DNA from: Flavobacterium sp.
Lineage (GTDB): Bacteria > Bacteroidota > Bacteroidia > Flavobacteriales > Flavobacteriaceae
Length of the DNA stretch: 64,000 bases
NCBI RefSeq assembly: GCF_039595935.1
Contig: NZ_JBCNKR010000006.1
Span: 248,001 to 312,000, forward strand
Reading direction: 5' to 3'
Below the pieces are notes generated by a model. It was given only the letters and a program-made list of their open reading frames with translations. It did no database searches and was not told the DNA's origin. Shown here piece after piece: positions 1 through 9,135 of the stretch. The translations under genes and the position numbers were made by a program. Numbering within the stretch: position 1 is the stretch's first letter; each line of letters starts with the position of its first letter.

Positions 1-2
1 TG

Positions 3-110
3 TTTTTTGATGATTCAAGAATCAAAGTTGAATCGCCAAAAAGAATCGAAATCAATATCGAGAAGAAAACTATTGAAGTTAATAAAAAGCCTTGGTGGAA
101 GGTTTGGTAA
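3..110 (+). CDS. C-terminal end of an unidentified protein (partial)
   Basis: An open frame enters from the left edge and closes with TAA after 35 codons. The tail is rich in Lys, Glu and Ile and ends in PWWKVW. No stop interrupts it, and the next gene runs in the opposite direction and ends 15 bases later, so this looks like the real end of a gene whose body lies outside the window. The fragment is too short to assign to a family. The aromatic tail is compatible with the last strand of a beta-rich domain, but that is a guess. Confidence 0.5.
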   Translation, partial: FFDDSRIKVESPKRIEINIEKKTIEVNKKPWWKVW

Positions 111-124
111 TTAAAGTTTTCGAC

Positions 125-970
125 TTATTTAGCATATTTCTTCCTAAACTCAGACGGATTCATTCCTTTATGTTTTCTAAAAACTTTGTTTAAATGACTT
201 TCGTCTGAATAATTTAATTCGTCTGCAATTTCGTTAATACGCATGTCGCTGTTTAAAAGTCTGGCTTCAATCAATCGCAATTTATAATTTGCGATATATT
301 CCTGAAGCGTTTCTCCCGTTTGTTTCTTAAAATATTTTCCTAAATAATTAAGCGTGATATTAAAATGCTCGCTTACTTTTTCTGCTTTTAATTGTTTTGG
401 ATTGTAGATGTTTTCCTGAATATAATGCAGGATTTCGAGAACCATTTCTCCGGTTGTTTCTTTAATATTCTTCGGAAGTTTTAAAGCAATATTTCTCGCT
501 ACAATTGTAATTATGGTATTTACAATCTGCTCAATAATCTTTTGATGGTAAATCTGCTGATTGTTTTGTTCGCTGATTATATTTTCAATTAATGACGCGA
601 TTAAAGGTTTATCAATTTTATTTTTCAGAATACATCCCGGGCGATGACTTGCATTTTGAAGTATATATTCCATTCGCAAAACCGTTTCATATTGTCCGTT
701 TTGAGAATTTGCTTTGATATAATATTCATTAAACCGAAGAAAAAAGAATTTCGTTGGCGTTAAAACTTCAAATAAATGAACATCTTGCGGTGTTACCAAA
801 AAAAGATTTCCTTTTCGATATTGAAATTTATTATCATTTATAATCTGAATTCCGGTTCCGTCGACGATGTAAATCAGTTCAAAGAAATTGTTCTTCCGAA
901 TTGTTTTCGGAAACTGTTCGAGTTCTTTAAAATCTACTTCAAAAGGATGATATAAATTCTTATTTGTCAT
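125..970 (-). CDS. AraC-family transcriptional regulator
   Basis: A 281-residue DNA-binding regulator. The N-terminal part (about residues 10-90) looks like the cupin-type AraC ligand-binding domain, with a stretch around GTGIQIINDNKFQYRKGNLF. The C-terminal 100 residues carry the two helix-turn-helix units of the AraC family: the first includes FNITLNYLGKYFKKQTG, and the second includes INEIADELNYSDESHLNKVF followed by HKGMNPSEFRKKY. The start is the ATG at 970; a longer frame exists but would begin with TTG. The gene is divergent from the broken SDR gene at 1057, a usual arrangement for a regulator and its target. The effector is unknown. Confidence 0.88.
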   Translation of the reverse strand: MTNKNLYHPFEVDFKELEQFPKTIRKNNFFELIYIVDGTGIQIINDNKFQYRKGNLFLVTPQDVHLFEVLTPTKFFFLRFNEYYIKANSQNGQYETVLRMEYILQNASHRPGCILKNKIDKPLIASLIENIISEQNNQQIYHQKIIEQIVNTIITIVARNIALKLPKNIKETTGEMVLEILHYIQENIYNPKQLKAEKVSEHFNITLNYLGKYFKKQTGETLQEYIANYKLRLIEARLLNSDMRINEIADELNYSDESHLNKVFRKHKGMNPSEFRKKYAK

Positions 971-1028
971 TAGGCTAAAATACAATTTTAGTACCAATAA
1001 GTACAATTTTCAGCGAAAGCTAACTTCT

Positions 1029-1036
1029 TAATTTTG
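1029..1036 (+). promoter_or_regulatory. Candidate -7 promoter element for the SDR gene
   Basis: TAATTTTG matches the Bacteroidota -7 consensus TAnnTTTG and lies 20 bases before the ATG at 1057. No clear -33 element was seen. Confidence 0.5.
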
Positions 1037-1056
1037 TTTCAGATAACAAACTAAAA

Positions 1057-1625
1057 ATGGACAAAATGAAAATACTTTTAATTGGGGCAAATGGAGAAAT
1101 TGGCAAAATACTGCAACCGGCTCTGGCAAAAAATCATGAAATAATTTCGGCAGGAAGAAACAGTGGAGACTTCAGAATCGATTTATCAGATTCAAATTCG
1201 ATACAAAAATTATTCGAAGAAATTAAAAACATTGATGCCTGTCTTTGTGTTGCAGGAGATTGTTATACGGGAGATTTACTTTCGCTTGACGAAAAAAAAT
1301 TAAATATTGGCATTGAAAATAAATTATTGGGACAGATAAATTTAGTTTTGATTGGTCAGAAATATTTAAACGACAACGGATCATTTACCTTGACTTCCGG
1401 AAAAATGGCCGATAAACCTGTAAAAAAAATATCAGCAAAGCAATTGTAAATGGCGGAATCAACAGTTTTGTTCTTGCCTCTTCACTTGAATTAGAAAGAG
1501 GAATCAGAATAAATGCCATTAGTCCGGCAAAAGTTGCTGATATTCCAATTCAGGATTTAATAAACGCTTACAACAAAAGTGTTGAAGGAATTATAAATGG
1601 AGAGATTATTAAAGTAAACTATTAA
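1057..1625 (+). pseudogene. Short-chain dehydrogenase/reductase, frameshifted at an A8 run
   Basis: The first 130 codons encode a Rossmann-fold SDR: an N-terminal nucleotide-binding stretch LLIGANGEIGKIL, an acidic strand end (FRIDLSD), and a segment ending in FTLTSGKMADKPV. The frame then hits TAA at 1447-1449. Just before, at 1422-1429, is a run of eight A. Shifting the frame by -1 there continues with NISKAIVNGGINSFVLASS, then LELERGIRINAISPAKVAD, the expected SDR C-terminal half, and stops at 1623-1625. A full product would be about 190 residues, close to the small YddI-like SDRs without a classical YxxxK motif. A single A is missing. It may be a true pseudogene, a slippage-expressed gene or a sequencing error. 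Confidence 0.8.
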
Positions 1626-1636
1626 TTTATTTAAAG

Positions 1637-2122
1637 ATGAAAAACACAATTTTGATGATTTTGCTTTTGATAGTAAATTCAGTAAACGCACAAAAAAAAT
1701 CTGATTTTTTAGGTTCATGGACTTTGGTTTCAGTAGAAAATATAAATCAGGACAGAACTAAAAATCTCCCTTATGATGTAAATCCCAAAGGCTTTTTGTT
1801 TTTTGATGAAAAAGGAAATTACGCCATTCAGATTTACAAAAGCGAAAGAGTAAAAATTGTTTCGGGTGATAAAAATAAATGTACTCCTGAAGAAAATACA
1901 GCGATTGTACAAGGAAGTAATTCGCATTTTGGAGAATATGAAATTGACGAAACGAATCACACAATTACATTCAAAATAAAAACAGCATCTTTTCCGAATT
2001 GGGAAAACACAATTCAAAAACGATCTTATATTTTCAAAAACAACGAACTTAAATACATCGTAACCAATACTACACAAGGCGGAAAATCAGTAACAGCCGA
2101 AGTAGTCTGGAAAAAATTGTAA
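1637..2122 (+). CDS. Secreted lipocalin-like domain protein
   Basis: A 161-residue protein with a signal peptide (cut probably after VNA, about residue 18). The mature part begins FLGSWTLVSVENI, the typical opening of lipocalin-like proteins of the Lipocalin_5 type, and continues with alternating beta strands (GFLFFDEKGNYAIQI, HFGEYEIDETNHTITFKI) and a closing VTAEVVWKKL. It should fold as a small beta barrel in the periplasm or outside the cell, binding an unknown small ligand. It begins 11 bases after the broken SDR gene and may share its transcript. Confidence 0.75.
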   Translation: MKNTILMILLLIVNSVNAQKKSDFLGSWTLVSVENINQDRTKNLPYDVNPKGFLFFDEKGNYAIQIYKSERVKIVSGDKNKCTPEENTAIVQGSNSHFGEYEIDETNHTITFKIKTASFPNWENTIQKRSYIFKNNELKYIVTNTTQGGKSVTAEVVWKKL

Positions 2123-2197
2123 TTGAGATTCATAAAACGTTTTCGCAACTTATTGTTATATAATTCTCAAGGTTGAGCCATTTAAAAGTTATTTCAG

Positions 2198-2205
2198 TAT
2201 TTTTG
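2198..2205 (+). promoter_or_regulatory. Candidate -7 promoter element for pgi
   Basis: TATTTTTG fits TAnnTTTG. A TTG at 2173-2175 lies 22 bases upstream, inside the spacing range reported for Flavobacterium promoters. Confidence 0.55.
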
Positions 2206-2241
2206 TGTTTCTAAAAAAAACAACCTCAATAATAAAATAAA

Positions 2242-3885
2242 ATGGCTTTAAACACAACAAACCCAACCGGGACTGAAGCGTGGAAAAATCTCCAAAATCA
2301 CTTTAACGCTATTCACGAGACAACGATACAAGAATTATTTCAGCAGGATGGTGCTCGTGCTGAAAAATTTCACTTACAATGGAATGACTTTTTAGTAGAT
2401 TATTCTAAAAACAATATTAGTCAGGAAACGATTTCTCTTTTACTAGAATTAGCAAATTCAATTGGATTAAAAGATGCAATTGCACAATATTTTGGCGGGG
2501 AATTAATTAACCAGACCGAAAACCGTGCTGTTCTTCACACAGCTTTGCGTGCTCCAGAATCGGCAGTAATTAATGTTGATGGAGAAAATGTAATCAAAGA
2601 AGTTTACGAAGTAAAAAATAAAATCAAAAAATTTACACACGAAGTTATTTCGGGAGAAAGAAAAGGTTTTACAGGAAAAGCTTTTACTGATATTGTAAAT
2701 ATTGGAATTGGTGGATCTGACCTTGGTCCGGTTATGGCTGTTGAAGCTTTACAATTTTACAAAAATCATCTGAATACACATTTCGTTTCGAATGTTGACG
2801 GTGACCACGTAAATGAAATTATTAAAAAATTAAATCCTGAAACAACACTTTTTGTTATTGTTTCTAAAACTTTTACAACTCAGGAAACGCTTTCAAATTC
2901 TGAAACTATTAAAGAATGGTTTTTAAAATCGGCAAAACAGGAAGATATTGCAAAACACTTCGTGGCGGTTTCAACTAATATTCAAAAAGTAACAGAATTT
3001 GGAATTAATCCTGAAAATGTTTTTCCAATGTGGGACTGGGTTGGGGGAAGATTTTCTTTATGGAGTGCCGTTGGTTTAAGCATTGCTCTGGCTGTTGGTT
3101 TTGATAATTATAATGATTTATTGAAAGGCGCTAACGAAATGGATGAGCATTTTAAATCGGCAGAATTTGATGAAAACATTCCGGTAATATTAGCTTTATT
3201 AAGCATTTGGTATAATAATTTCTTTGGAGCTGAAAGTGAAGCTTTGATTCCGTATACACAATATCTATCAAAATTAGCCCCTTACTTGCAACAGGCATTT
3301 ATGGAAAGTAATGGAAAAAGTGTTGGTCGTGACGGAAAACCTGTTAACTATCAAACTGGAACTATTATTTGGGGAGAGCCGGGAACAAATTCTCAGCACG
3401 CCTTTTTTCAATTAATTCACCAGGGAACAAAATTGATTCCAACAGATTTTGTTGGATTCGTAAAACCACTTTACGGAAATGAAGATCACCATGATAAATT
3501 AATGTCAAATTTCTTCGCTCAAACCGAAGCTTTAATGAACGGAAAAACTGAGAATCAGGTTCAGGCTGAATTTGACAAACAAGGTTTATCTGCAGAGAAA
3601 GCTTCTTACTTGTTGCCATTTAAGGTTTTCACAGGAAACAAACCAACGAATACAATCCTTATCCAAAAATTAACACCAAAATCTTTAGGTTCATTGATTG
3701 CATTATATGAGCATAAGATTTTTGTTCAGGGAGTTATCTGGAATATTTTCAGTTTTGATCAATGGGGAGTTGAATTAGGAAAGCAATTGGCGAATTCAAT
3801 TTTAGATGAAATCAATTCAAAAACGGTTAAAAGTCATGACAGTTCAACTTCGTTTTTATTAAACCATTTTTTGAAAAATAAATAA
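2242..3885 (+). CDS. pgi: Glucose-6-phosphate isomerase
   Basis: Interconverts glucose 6-phosphate and fructose 6-phosphate in the cytoplasm. The 547 residues are full length for the long PGI type. Visible marks are the sugar-phosphate-binding segments [13 protein letters not shown] and [12 protein letters not shown], the signature [16 protein letters not shown], the catalytic Glu379 within [12 protein letters not shown], the His of NEDHHDKL and the Lys of [11 protein letters not shown]. The gene stands alone with its own promoter element and a strong hairpin terminator. Product of the polysaccharide locus further right (glucose) would enter glycolysis through this enzyme, but no physical link is implied. 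Confidence 0.98.
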   Translation: MALNTTNPTGTEAWKNLQNHFNAIHETTIQELFQQDGARAEKFHLQWNDFLVDYSKNNISQETISLLLELANSIGLKDAIAQYFGGELINQTENRAVLHTALRAPESAVINVDGENVIKEVYEVKNKIKKFTHEVISGERKGFTGKAFTDIVNIGIGGSDLGPVMAVEALQFYKNHLNTHFVSNVDGDHVNEIIKKLNPETTLFVIVSKTFTTQETLSNSETIKEWFLKSAKQEDIAKHFVAVSTNIQKVTEFGINPENVFPMWDWVGGRFSLWSAVGLSIALAVGFDNYNDLLKGANEMDEHFKSAEFDENIPVILALLSIWYNNFFGAESEALIPYTQYLSKLAPYLQQAFMESNGKSVGRDGKPVNYQTGTIIWGEPGTNSQHAFFQLIHQGTKLIPTDFVGFVKPLYGNEDHHDKLMSNFFAQTEALMNGKTENQVQAEFDKQGLSAEKASYLLPFKVFTGNKPTNTILIQKLTPKSLGSLIALYEHKIFVQGVIWNIFSFDQWGVELGKQLANSILDEINSKTVKSHDSSTSFLLNHFLKNK

Positions 3886-3913
3886 GAATAGAGAAAATTT
3901 CCATCAAAATATG

Positions 3914-3948
3914 AAACGCCTTGATTCACAAAAATTAAGGCGTTTTTT
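3914..3948 (+). terminator. Intrinsic terminator after pgi
   Basis: A 13-bp stem with one G-U pair (AAACGCCTTGATT against AATTAAGGCGTTT), a five-base loop and a run of T. Confidence 0.85.
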
Positions 3949-4168
3949 CGTATAAAACAGCAGCAAAAATCCCCTTTTTTAAGAATTATTGAAGGTTTAG
4001 CGCTACAACACTGTGCAAAATATTATCATTTTAACAAAATACAAATATCTAAATTCAATAAAACATGATTTTAGTTAAAGAAAATCAACAAATTCATTTT
4101 AATACGCGCACAAAGTGTAAAACTGATTTTTCTTAACATTTTGATAACATTATCTGATTTAATTGTTA

Positions 4169-4176
4169 TAATTTTG
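4169..4176 (+). promoter_or_regulatory. Candidate -7 promoter element for the TonB receptor
   Basis: TAATTTTG fits TAnnTTTG and lies 26 bases before the ATG at 4203. The nearest TTTG upstream (4140-4143) is 25 bases away, a little long. Confidence 0.5.
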
Positions 4177-4202
4177 CCAAAAACAATAAACTTTAAGAAC
4201 AA

Positions 4203-7016
4203 ATGAAGAAAATGAAAAATTGGTTACTTACTGGACTATTTTTTATGATAGTTTCAACCGTATTTTCTCAAGGAAAAGTTACTGGTACTATTACCGATGG
4301 TACAGGTTCATTACCAGGAGCAAACGTACAGATCAAAGGATCTTCTACGGCAACTTCAACAGATTTTGATGGTAAATTTACCCTCAATTCAACAACAAGT
4401 GTAGGAGAAATTGTTATCTCTTACTTAGGTTACGAAAACCAAACTGTTAAATTTTCAGTTTCAAATGGTGCAACTACTAACTTAGGAACTATCGTTTTGA
4501 CATCAAACTCAAACGAACTAAGTGAAATTGTTGTTAAAAGTACAGTAGTAGATATTGCTAAAGACAGAAAAACTCCGGTTGCTGTTTCTACAATTAAAGC
4601 TGCTGAAATTCAGCAAAAGCTTGGTACTCAAGAATTTCCTGAAATTTTAAGAAACACTCCGTCAGTTTACGTTACTAAATCAGGTGGTGGATTTGGAGAT
4701 TCAAGAATTAACATTCGTGGATTTAACCAAAACAACATTGCTGTTATGATTAACGGTATGCCGGTTAACGACATGGAAAATGGTTCTGTTTACTGGAGTA
4801 ACTGGGCTGGTTTATCAGATGTAACATCTGCTATGCAGGTTCAAAGAGGTTTAGGTTCTTCTAAATTAGCAACTCCATCTGTAGGAGGTACTATCAACAT
4901 TGTTACTAAATCTTCTGACATGAAAGAAGGAGGATCATTTTCTTCTGGATTTGGTAACGCAAGAAACTTTAAAATTCAAGGTTCGTACAATACTGGTAAA
5001 TTAGAAAATGGACTTTCTGCTTCTATCTTACTATCTCAAACAATGGGAGATGGATATGTTAATGGAACTCCTTTTGAAGGTTCAAACTATTTCGTTGCTT
5101 TAGGATATAGCACTAAAAATGATAAACACGATTTTCAATTAACAGTAACAGGAGCGCCACAATGGCATAACCAAAGATCTACTGTATCTACAATCGCTAC
5201 ATACCAAAAATATGGTTCTCTTGACGAGCCAAACATTAGATATAATGCTGATGCTGGTTATTTAAATGGTCAGGAATATAACATCAGAAAAAACTACTAC
5301 CACAAACCAATTGCTTCTCTTAACTGGGATTATAAAATCAACGAAACTACTAAACTTTCTACTGTTCTTTACGCTTCTATGGGTCGTGGAGCTGGTGCAA
5401 GTGCTACTGGTGGTATTGGAGGAAATGTTTACAACGCTTCTGTTTTCTTATTACCAAACGGTATGGTTAATTATGACAAAATCCAAGCATGGAATAATGG
5501 TACAGGACAAGTTTTCTTCAATGGACAAAACAGAACTAGAACAATGATTGGTGGTGTTTACCAAAATAGCTCAAACACAGGTAGATCTGGAGCAGGAACT
5601 ACTGCATCTCCATATGTCTACAACACTACTTCAGGTATTTCACAAACTTCTTCTATCAACTCTCATGACTGGTATGGAGCTGTAATTAACCTGAATAAAA
5701 AATTATCAAACACCTTAACTTTAGATTTCGGTCTTGATGCTAGAACTTACACAGGATACCACTTTACAGTAGTAAATGATTTATTAGGAGCTAGTGAATT
5801 TTATGATAATACTGTTGCTAGTTTAAAACCAGCTGGAAGACATATTACTGCTACTTACCCTACAGATGTTCAATGGAATGTTTTCGATAAAAAAGATTAC
5901 GAAAAAATCTCATTTAACAGTACTGGAAAAGTTAGATGGTATGGCGCATTTACTCAATTAGAGTATTCTAAAGATAATTTAACTGCATTTGTACAAGGTG
6001 CAATTTCTCAACAAGGGTTTAAAAGAGAAGATAATTTCGTTTACTTGCCAACAGATCCATTGTCTTCTACTGATTACGAAAATATCTTAGGTGGAAACGT
6101 AAAAGGTGGTGCTAACTACAACCTTAACGAAAAAAACAATGTTTATGTTAACGCTGGTTATTATTCAAGACAACCATTCTTTAACTCAGTTTATCCAAAC
6201 AACAGATCTACAGTAAACCCTAACCTTACTAACGAGAAAATTATTGGATTTGAAGCTGGATATGGTTTCCGTTCTAGATTCTTAAATGCTACTTTAAACG
6301 TTTACAACACTACTTGGAATGACCGATACCTAAAAGGTAATGCATTACCAAGTGACGCAACTACATATACAGAATATGTTGGTCTTAACGAAGTTCACTC
6401 AGGAGTTGAGTTAGAAGCATACTCTAACATTACAGATAAATTAAAGCTTAACGCTATGTTCTCTTATGGAATTTGGGAATATAAAGGTAATGCTACTGTT
6501 AATGCTTACTACCAGGCAGATAATACACCTGTAGCAGGATATACTGCAACTACTGTATATATGGATAAAGTAAAAGTTGGTGACGCTGCTCAAATGACAG
6601 CTTCTTTAGGAGCTTCTTACGAGGTTTTAACTAGAGTAACTGTTGACGCTAACTACAACTATAATGATAAATTATATGCTGGATTAAGCCCTATTAACTT
6701 TGCAGATCCAAACAACAAAGGAGCTTTAGAATTACCTTCTTATGGTTTATTTGATGCAGGTTTCTCATACAAAATGTTAGTAGGTAAAGACAAAGACAAA
6801 TCAGTTAACTTCAGATTGAACGTAAACAACTTATTTGACAAAATTTATATTGCTGAATCTAGAACAAACATTTTTGCTGATGACAATGTAAGTTCAAATG
6901 CTGCTGCAGGAACTTATGTTTCAAACAACAGATTATATAAAGGTGTAGCTGATGCTAACCAAGTATTCTTCGGTTTCGGAAGAACTTGGAACTTCGCACT
7001 ACGTTACGATTTCTAA
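4203..7016 (+). CDS. TonB-dependent outer-membrane receptor with carboxypeptidase-regulatory-like domain
   Basis: 937 residues. A signal peptide ends near VFSQ. An N-terminal CarboxypepD_reg-like beta sandwich (about 25-110) follows, with GKVTGTITDGTGSLPGANVQ. The plug domain (about 120-240) contains SRINIRGFNQNNIAVMING and GGTINIVTK. The rest is a beta barrel of aromatic-rich strands ending in NFALRYDF, a C-terminal Phe as expected for BAM-assembled porins. It should import a ligand across the outer membrane using TonB. Unlike SusC it lacks a SusD partner and stands alone between two terminators, so the ligand is not suggested by context. The barrel is codon-rich in Asn, Gly and Tyr as usual. 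Confidence 0.93.
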   Translation: MKKMKNWLLTGLFFMIVSTVFSQGKVTGTITDGTGSLPGANVQIKGSSTATSTDFDGKFTLNSTTSVGEIVISYLGYENQTVKFSVSNGATTNLGTIVLTSNSNELSEIVVKSTVVDIAKDRKTPVAVSTIKAAEIQQKLGTQEFPEILRNTPSVYVTKSGGGFGDSRINIRGFNQNNIAVMINGMPVNDMENGSVYWSNWAGLSDVTSAMQVQRGLGSSKLATPSVGGTINIVTKSSDMKEGGSFSSGFGNARNFKIQGSYNTGKLENGLSASILLSQTMGDGYVNGTPFEGSNYFVALGYSTKNDKHDFQLTVTGAPQWHNQRSTVSTIATYQKYGSLDEPNIRYNADAGYLNGQEYNIRKNYYHKPIASLNWDYKINETTKLSTVLYASMGRGAGASATGGIGGNVYNASVFLLPNGMVNYDKIQAWNNGTGQVFFNGQNRTRTMIGGVYQNSSNTGRSGAGTTASPYVYNTTSGISQTSSINSHDWYGAVINLNKKLSNTLTLDFGLDARTYTGYHFTVVNDLLGASEFYDNTVASLKPAGRHITATYPTDVQWNVFDKKDYEKISFNSTGKVRWYGAFTQLEYSKDNLTAFVQGAISQQGFKREDNFVYLPTDPLSSTDYENILGGNVKGGANYNLNEKNNVYVNAGYYSRQPFFNSVYPNNRSTVNPNLTNEKIIGFEAGYGFRSRFLNATLNVYNTTWNDRYLKGNALPSDATTYTEYVGLNEVHSGVELEAYSNITDKLKLNAMFSYGIWEYKGNATVNAYYQADNTPVAGYTATTVYMDKVKVGDAAQMTASLGASYEVLTRVTVDANYNYNDKLYAGLSPINFADPNNKGALELPSYGLFDAGFSYKMLVGKDKDKSVNFRLNVNNLFDKIYIAESRTNIFADDNVSSNAAAGTYVSNNRLYKGVADANQVFFGFGRTWNFALRYDF

Positions 7017-7041
7017 TATTTAGAATCTAAATAAATACTAT

Positions 7042-7078
7042 AAACGGCATTGACTTTTAAGTTCAATGCCGTTTTTTT
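7042..7078 (+). terminator. Intrinsic terminator after the TonB receptor
   Basis: Stem AAACGGCATTGA against TCAATGCCGTTT, then a T run. Confidence 0.85.
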
Positions 7079-7092
7079 ATGACCATTTTTGT

Positions 7093-7100
7093 TATATTTG
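7093..7100 (+). promoter_or_regulatory. Candidate -7 promoter element that fixes the start at 7124
   Basis: TATATTTG fits TAnnTTTG. It lies between an upstream in-frame ATG at 7079 and the ATG at 7124, so the downstream ATG is the better start. Confidence 0.6.
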
Positions 7101-7123
7101 TTTTTAACAAAAAAACACAATTC

Positions 7124-7546
7124 ATGTATCAAACTATACAACATTTACACTCAGGCTGGGCATACTTAGCATTATTGCTTTTATTGTTTGCCGTTATTAA
7201 TTCTATTATTGGTCTGACTTCTAAAAAAGAATTCACAGCAAAAGATCGCAAAATATCTTTATTTGCTTTAATTGGGACGCATACTCAATTATTGATCGGT
7301 TTAATTCTTTATTTTGTTTCTCCTTTAGGAAAAGATGCTTTCGGTCAAATGTCGAACGCTGCATTAAGATTAACTTCATTAGAACATCCTCTAATCAATT
7401 TAATAGCTATTGTTTTAATTACTATTGGATGGTCAAAACATAAAAAATTAATAAATAGCGATGCTAAATTTAAAACGTTTGCTATTTTCTACGGATTAGG
7501 ATTAATCCTTATCTTAAGCAGAATACCATGGAACCTTTGGTTCTAA
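7124..7546 (+). CDS. Conserved four-helix membrane protein
   Basis: 140 residues with about four transmembrane helices: WAYLALLLLLFAVINSIIGL, FALIGTHTQLLIGLILYFV, LINLIAIVLITIGW and FAIFYGLGLILILS. His residues sit at or near helix ends (HLHSGW, GTHTQL, LEHPLI), a pattern that could hold haem, and relatives are, as I recall, often labelled cytochrome b in Flavobacteria. That function is not shown by the sequence. The start at 7124 is chosen because a -7 element and the previous terminator lie upstream of it. Single gene between two other plus-strand genes. Confidence 0.7.
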   Translation: MYQTIQHLHSGWAYLALLLLLFAVINSIIGLTSKKEFTAKDRKISLFALIGTHTQLLIGLILYFVSPLGKDAFGQMSNAALRLTSLEHPLINLIAIVLITIGWSKHKKLINSDAKFKTFAIFYGLGLILILSRIPWNLWF

Positions 7547-7631
7547 TTGATTAAAAGTCCTAAGCATGTAGGACTTTTTTTATGATGGCATATTATTTGT
7601 ACAAACTCCCCAAGTCTGAAAAAAATAACCC

Positions 7632-8117
7632 ATGAAAAACAAAAAAATCATTCTATTAACAACGTTTGCATTGACTTTTATAAGTTGTTTTACGTATGTT
7701 ATAAGCCAAACAAAACCTACCGAACCTAATAAAATTATTCAGGATACTGTAGCAAAACCTAACATTATTGCTTTACCTACAGACTCAGTATTTACGGATA
7801 AAGGTTTAAAATTAAAACCGTATAAAAAAAACGCTCATGCCTCCTACTATGCGGATCGTTTTAATGGTAAAAAAACAGCCGACGGCAGCCGATTTAATAA
7901 TAACAAATACACTGCCGCACACAAGAAACTTCCATTTGGCACAAGAGTTAAAGTAACCAATGAAGCTAATGGAAAATTTGTTATTGTAAAAATTACCGAT
8001 CGTGGTCCATTTGTAAAAACCCGAGAAATTGATCTTTCTAAAAGGGCCTTTATGGAAATTACCAAATTTAAAGGAGCAGGTGCTATGAAAGTTACAATCG
8101 AAACAATTATAGAATAA
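7632..8117 (+). CDS. Septal-ring lytic transglycosylase RlpA family protein
   Basis: 161 residues with an N-terminal signal or lipoprotein-like segment (LTFISCF near residue 19) and a low-complexity linker. A double-psi beta-barrel follows (about 70-160) with the RlpA pattern: HASYYADRFNGKKTADGSRF, AAHKKLPFGTRVKVTN, ITDRGPFVKTREIDLS and the closing KRAFMEITKF. The catalytic Asp of DRGP is present. RlpA enzymes cleave naked glycan strands of peptidoglycan. This copy is short and has no SPOR domain, so it may be a general cell-wall enzyme rather than a true septal RlpA. Confidence 0.88.
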   Translation: MKNKKIILLTTFALTFISCFTYVISQTKPTEPNKIIQDTVAKPNIIALPTDSVFTDKGLKLKPYKKNAHASYYADRFNGKKTADGSRFNNNKYTAAHKKLPFGTRVKVTNEANGKFVIVKITDRGPFVKTREIDLSKRAFMEITKFKGAGAMKVTIETIIE

Positions 8118-8151
8118 TAAAAAATCCCGCTAATAGCGGGATTTTTTATTA
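8115..8151. terminator. Bidirectional terminator shared by two convergent genes
   Basis: A perfect 16-bp stem (8115-8130 with 8136-8151) around a five-base loop, flanked by A and T runs. It overlaps the stop codon of the minus-strand gene. Confidence 0.85.
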
Positions 8152-8604
8152 AATGAATTTCTTAATACCCATTATAATTCCGGTATGAATTCCTTCGTGA
8201 TAACTAACAAAATCTAAAGCTTCCTGAACATTTCTCAAATCAAAGCCCATGCTGGTTTTGTATTCGTTATAATTTTTAAAAACACTATTTTCATAATCCT
8301 TTTGAGTTTGATGCAAAGTCTTAATCAATAATTCTTTAACCTCATCAACTTCCTCCTGCGTAACATCTCTTTCAGGTTTTGTCCCTTTTGAATATTTCCC
8401 AACAAATTCATCAGAAACAAGCATTGGAAGACCTGATAATTTATAAACTAAAACTTGTTGTGAAGCCACACAATGTGCGACATTCCAGATTAAATTATTC
8501 TTGTATCCTTCCGGAATCTTATTTAACTGGTCTAATGAATGATTATCTAAAATCTTTACCAAAATTTCTCTAATGGTTTTCTGTGTTTCAAAAACTGAAC
8601 TCAT
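8149..8604 (-). CDS. DinB-superfamily protein
   Basis: A 151-residue four-helix DinB/YfiT-like protein. Metal-binding His residues are visible in LIWNVAHCVASQQ and in the C-terminal SYHEGIHTGII (HxxxH), the three-His arrangement of this fold. Family members include thiol S-transferases and DNA-damage-induced proteins, and the reaction here is unknown. It is convergent with the RlpA-like gene and divergent from the ArsC-like gene with 79 bases between starts. Two further DinB-fold genes lie at 54.4-55.5 kb. Confidence 0.82.
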   Translation of the reverse strand: MSSVFETQKTIREILVKILDNHSLDQLNKIPEGYKNNLIWNVAHCVASQQVLVYKLSGLPMLVSDEFVGKYSKGTKPERDVTQEEVDEVKELLIKTLHQTQKDYENSVFKNYNEYKTSMGFDLRNVQEALDFVSYHEGIHTGIIMGIKKFI

Positions 8605-8683
8605 AATTTTATTTTTTTTCTAAAATTAGACAATTTTAAGTTTTAAATGGATTTTCTTTGTATTCTAACAAATTCTCTAAATA

Positions 8684-9031
8684 ATGAACAAAATATATTA
8701 CCTCTCGTCTTGCGATACTTGTCGTAAAATCATCAAAAGCCTTCCTGAAAATAATTTGGTTTTTCACGATATTAAACAAGATCCAATTACCGAAGCCGAA
8801 CTCGAAGAAATGTATCAACTTTCAGGAAGCTATGAAGCTCTTTTTAGCAAAAAAGCGCAATTATACAAATCATTGGGATTAAAAGATCAATCTCTGACTG
8901 AAGCTGATTTTAAAAGATATATTTTAGAACATTATACGTTTTTAAGCCGTCCGGTTTTTATTATTGATGGTAAAATTTACATCGGCAACAGCCAAAAAAA
9001 TGTAACCGAAGTAATAAATGCTCTAACTTAA
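8684..9031 (+). CDS. ArsC/Spx-family protein
   Basis: 115 residues with the thioredoxin-like ArsC fold. Near the N-terminus is a CxxC (SSCDTCRK, Cys10 and Cys13). Later come LYKSLGLKDQSLTEADFKRYI and LSRPVFIIDGKIYIGN, containing the conserved Arg-Pro of ArsC-like proteins. Length fits the family. Members act as glutaredoxin-linked arsenate reductases or as Spx-like regulators; the CxxC favours a thiol-redox role. No arsenic genes are nearby, so arsenate reduction should not be assumed. Confidence 0.82.
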   Translation: MNKIYYLSSCDTCRKIIKSLPENNLVFHDIKQDPITEAELEEMYQLSGSYEALFSKKAQLYKSLGLKDQSLTEADFKRYILEHYTFLSRPVFIIDGKIYIGNSQKNVTEVINALT

Positions 9032-9108
9032 AAACCTGATATTTTTTCTGTGTAACTTAAAACTATGTCTGAACACTAATTTGCAATCGAATACAGAAAA
9101 GTTTTATT

Positions 9109-9116
9109 TATCTTTG
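9109..9116 (+). promoter_or_regulatory. Candidate -7 promoter element for the yicC-gmk-nadD group
   Basis: TATCTTTG fits TAnnTTTG and lies 19 bases before the ATG at 9136. Confidence 0.55.
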
Positions 9117-9135
9117 CGCCTTTATACTCAATTAT

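Larger units (their letters stand above)
3886..4202. other. Intergenic region between pgi and the TonB receptor
   Basis: 317 bases. It holds the pgi terminator and, close to the receptor start, a -7 element. The middle, about 3950-4165, is AT-rich without a reading frame, repeat or recognised riboswitch. Confidence 0.6.

Noticed and set aside
125..1006. The longer, 293-codon form of the AraC gene
   Set aside because: It begins with TTG and adds residues not expected before the cupin domain; the ATG at 970 is the better start.
4081..4202. A Fur or other metal-regulator box before the TonB receptor
   Set aside because: AT-rich dyads there are weak and do not reach a recognisable consensus, so the ligand of the receptor cannot be inferred from them.
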